From Neoceratodus forsteri (lineage: Eukaryota > Chordata > Ceratodontiformes > Ceratodontidae): a stretch of DNA of 64,000 nucleotides. A program made the position numbers and the translations under genes. Shown here piece by piece: positions 62,642-64,000 of this stretch. Each line of letters begins with the position of its first letter. Positions within the stretch are counted from its first letter, which is position 1. Location: NCBI GenBank assembly GCA_016271365.2, contig CM028129.1:460550501-460614500 (forward strand). The letters run 5' to 3'. The notes under the pieces were generated by a model. That model was not told the DNA's origin and did no database searches. It was given only the letters and a program-made list of their open reading frames with translations.

Positions 62642-63721
62642 ACTTTGCAGCCTAGTATTGACCCTTATCAGATAATATAGATATTGGACAATTACCTTTG
62701 TTTAGTGCCTACAGTTAGTTATAATGTCTTAAAGTGCCAGTGCCACTTGAAAACAAATTCTAAATGCTAAATTCTCGAAATACCCTAGACTTCTTTAATA
62801 AGACCATAGAACCCAGCAACAATGGCTTGGAAGTCTCCACCAGTATAAGAGAATAAATACTGTGCAAAAGGAGCATAACAGGGCTTAATTAGAGTATATG
62901 ATTATTGTAAGCCAACAAGAATGGTCAGAAGACTGGAGCTGCTATTTCTCCAAGTGATTCTTAATGTGCAAAGTCACTTATTTCAAAAATAGAATAATTA
63001 GTTCACTACTCACCAGTCCACAGGGGAAATTTTTCCCAAAACCAGCAATCCACCAATGATTCTAGTGGCAAAAAATCAGTTTGTTGGAACCATCATGGGC
63101 TTACTATAAATGCATTGTCTAAAAGGGATGAGGAACGGATATGAATGAGCAGATGCTGTAGAAACGCCTTCAAGGCCTTTTCATCACAATGCTGATTAGC
63201 TCAGGTACAAACGTTCCTAAAGTGTGTACACGTTGAATCAATGTAGGATGATTTATAAAAGAGGTCCACCACCTTTTCTTCAGGAGAGGCACTAAAAATA
63301 CCAAAAACAAGTAGTGAAGAGTAATAAAGGCTAAGCCAAAACTCCTCTTTTATTAAAATTAGACTGTTAAAACCTGAGTGTATACAAATATAAAATAACA
63401 GCCCTATCAGTATCTTATCACACTGTCATAAAATAAAATAAGGCTGATAGCATAAATATTTAAACAATAAAACAAGAGGAAGCTTACTTTAATCTGATGT
63501 AATGCAATTCAGTGAAACAAAATGTAGCGCAGGTAGAAGGCCGCTATTTCACCACTCTGACAGCTTCACATGAACCTCAGCATCTCCAAAACATATCAAC
63601 ACCAGGAACACAACCAATAAACTGATAACACGATGGTCTAAGCACATCTATCAGCAATGTTTAGTCAATTTGGAGGTCTAATAAGAGAAAAATGGCATAC
63701 AACCAAAATGTGCTGTCTTGT
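62642..63721. other. Non-coding stretch, probably LINE 5' leader on the left side
   Basis: No coding domain or clear repeat. The left part precedes the I-group-like ORF1 start. The origin of the rest is unknown. Confidence 0.45.
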
Positions 63722-64000
63722 AATACACGAACATATGAATTTGCCAGCAAATAAAGGCCTTATGGTCTATTGTGTCTGCTCAAGTGTGCAGCTAGCAACC
63801 CTCATACTGCAGCTGACCCTCCTTCCACTCCCCTGACCCTCCCTCTTACCCTATCCCATCCCCTTTTGAAGCAGTCCACTGTCCTACAGGATACCACTTC
63901 CGCAGGCAATGCATTCCACCCAGACACCACTCTCCGTAAAAAAGTGTATTCTCATTTCCCTCTTGAACCTTCCCTCCAATCTGAGATAATGACCACAAGT
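63722..64000 (-). mobile_element. CR1-F: 3' end of another CR1, running off the right edge
   Basis: Closely matches the CR1-E 3' end (57271-57550): GAACATATGAATTTGCCAGC, AAATAAAGGCC, GTGCAGCTAGCAACC, CCCCTTTTGAAGCAGTCCAC and AGGCAATGCATTCCACCCAG. On the minus strand it encodes the GWNALPAEVVS-type C-terminus. Same subfamily as CR1-E. Confidence 0.88.

Overview
This window looks like vertebrate nuclear DNA made almost entirely of transposable elements in several stages of decay. I found no host gene, rRNA gene, CRISPR array or bacterial feature. The element mix is CR1, L2-like and Tx1/L1-type LINEs, DIRS-type tyrosine-recombinase retrotransposons, tRNA-headed SINEs, a TTAA-type palindromic MITE of the T2/Kolobok kind, and several foldback repeats and satellites. 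That mix fits a large, repeat-rich genome. An amphibian (caecilian or salamander) is my best guess and a lungfish is possible; the sequence alone does not settle it.

Layout. 1-3.8 kb: minus-strand L2-like LINE with its 5' end at the right. 3.8-7.3 kb: two inverted copies of a repeat I call X, a 5'-truncated CR1 with 10-bp flanking repeats, and short palindromes. 7.4-13.6 kb: foldback elements, a 104-bp palindromic satellite split by a SINE, a CR1 remnant and a 400-bp perfectly symmetric palindromic MITE. 14-31.8 kb: one plus-strand CR1 cut into three pieces by two separate minus-strand DIRS elements (DIRS-1 15.7-21.4 kb, DIRS-2 24.4-31.7 kb). DIRS-2 itself carries a hairpin element, a 370-bp tandem duplication, (TA)n runs, a foldback and a tiny CR1 stub. 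31.8-34.4 kb: tandem repeats. 34.4-42.7 kb: a three-level nest, CR1 <- tRNA-headed SINE <- 5.6-kb Tx1-like LINE, with a 15-bp target duplication. 43-47 kb: foldbacks and short satellites. 47.2-48.5 kb: L1 ORF1. 50-54.4 kb: an I-group-like LINE broken by a TIR element that contains a tRNA-like promoter; a second, inverted copy of that TIR element lies in a neighbouring CR1. 54.4-62.6 kb: a second copy of the I-group-like LINE holding a CR1 that holds another CR1. 63.7 kb to the end: the 3' end of another CR1.

Almost every coding region is broken. The longest open frame (515 codons, 57639-59186) is the reverse transcriptase of the youngest-looking CR1. Because the elements are nested, their relative ages can be read directly: in each nest the outer element is the older one. 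The two DIRS elements both preserve the internal complementary region that joins copies of their two termini, and this is the clearest structural signature in the window.

The most unusual objects are: (i) the ~485-bp TIR element carrying tRNA-like A and B boxes; (ii) repeat X, whose two diverged inverted copies keep GT...AG signals around a ~100-bp mini-intron; (iii) a CR1 inserted exactly between the two catalytic aspartate codons of another CR1; (iv) the foldback family with four members. Family names come from motif recognition, not from database searches.
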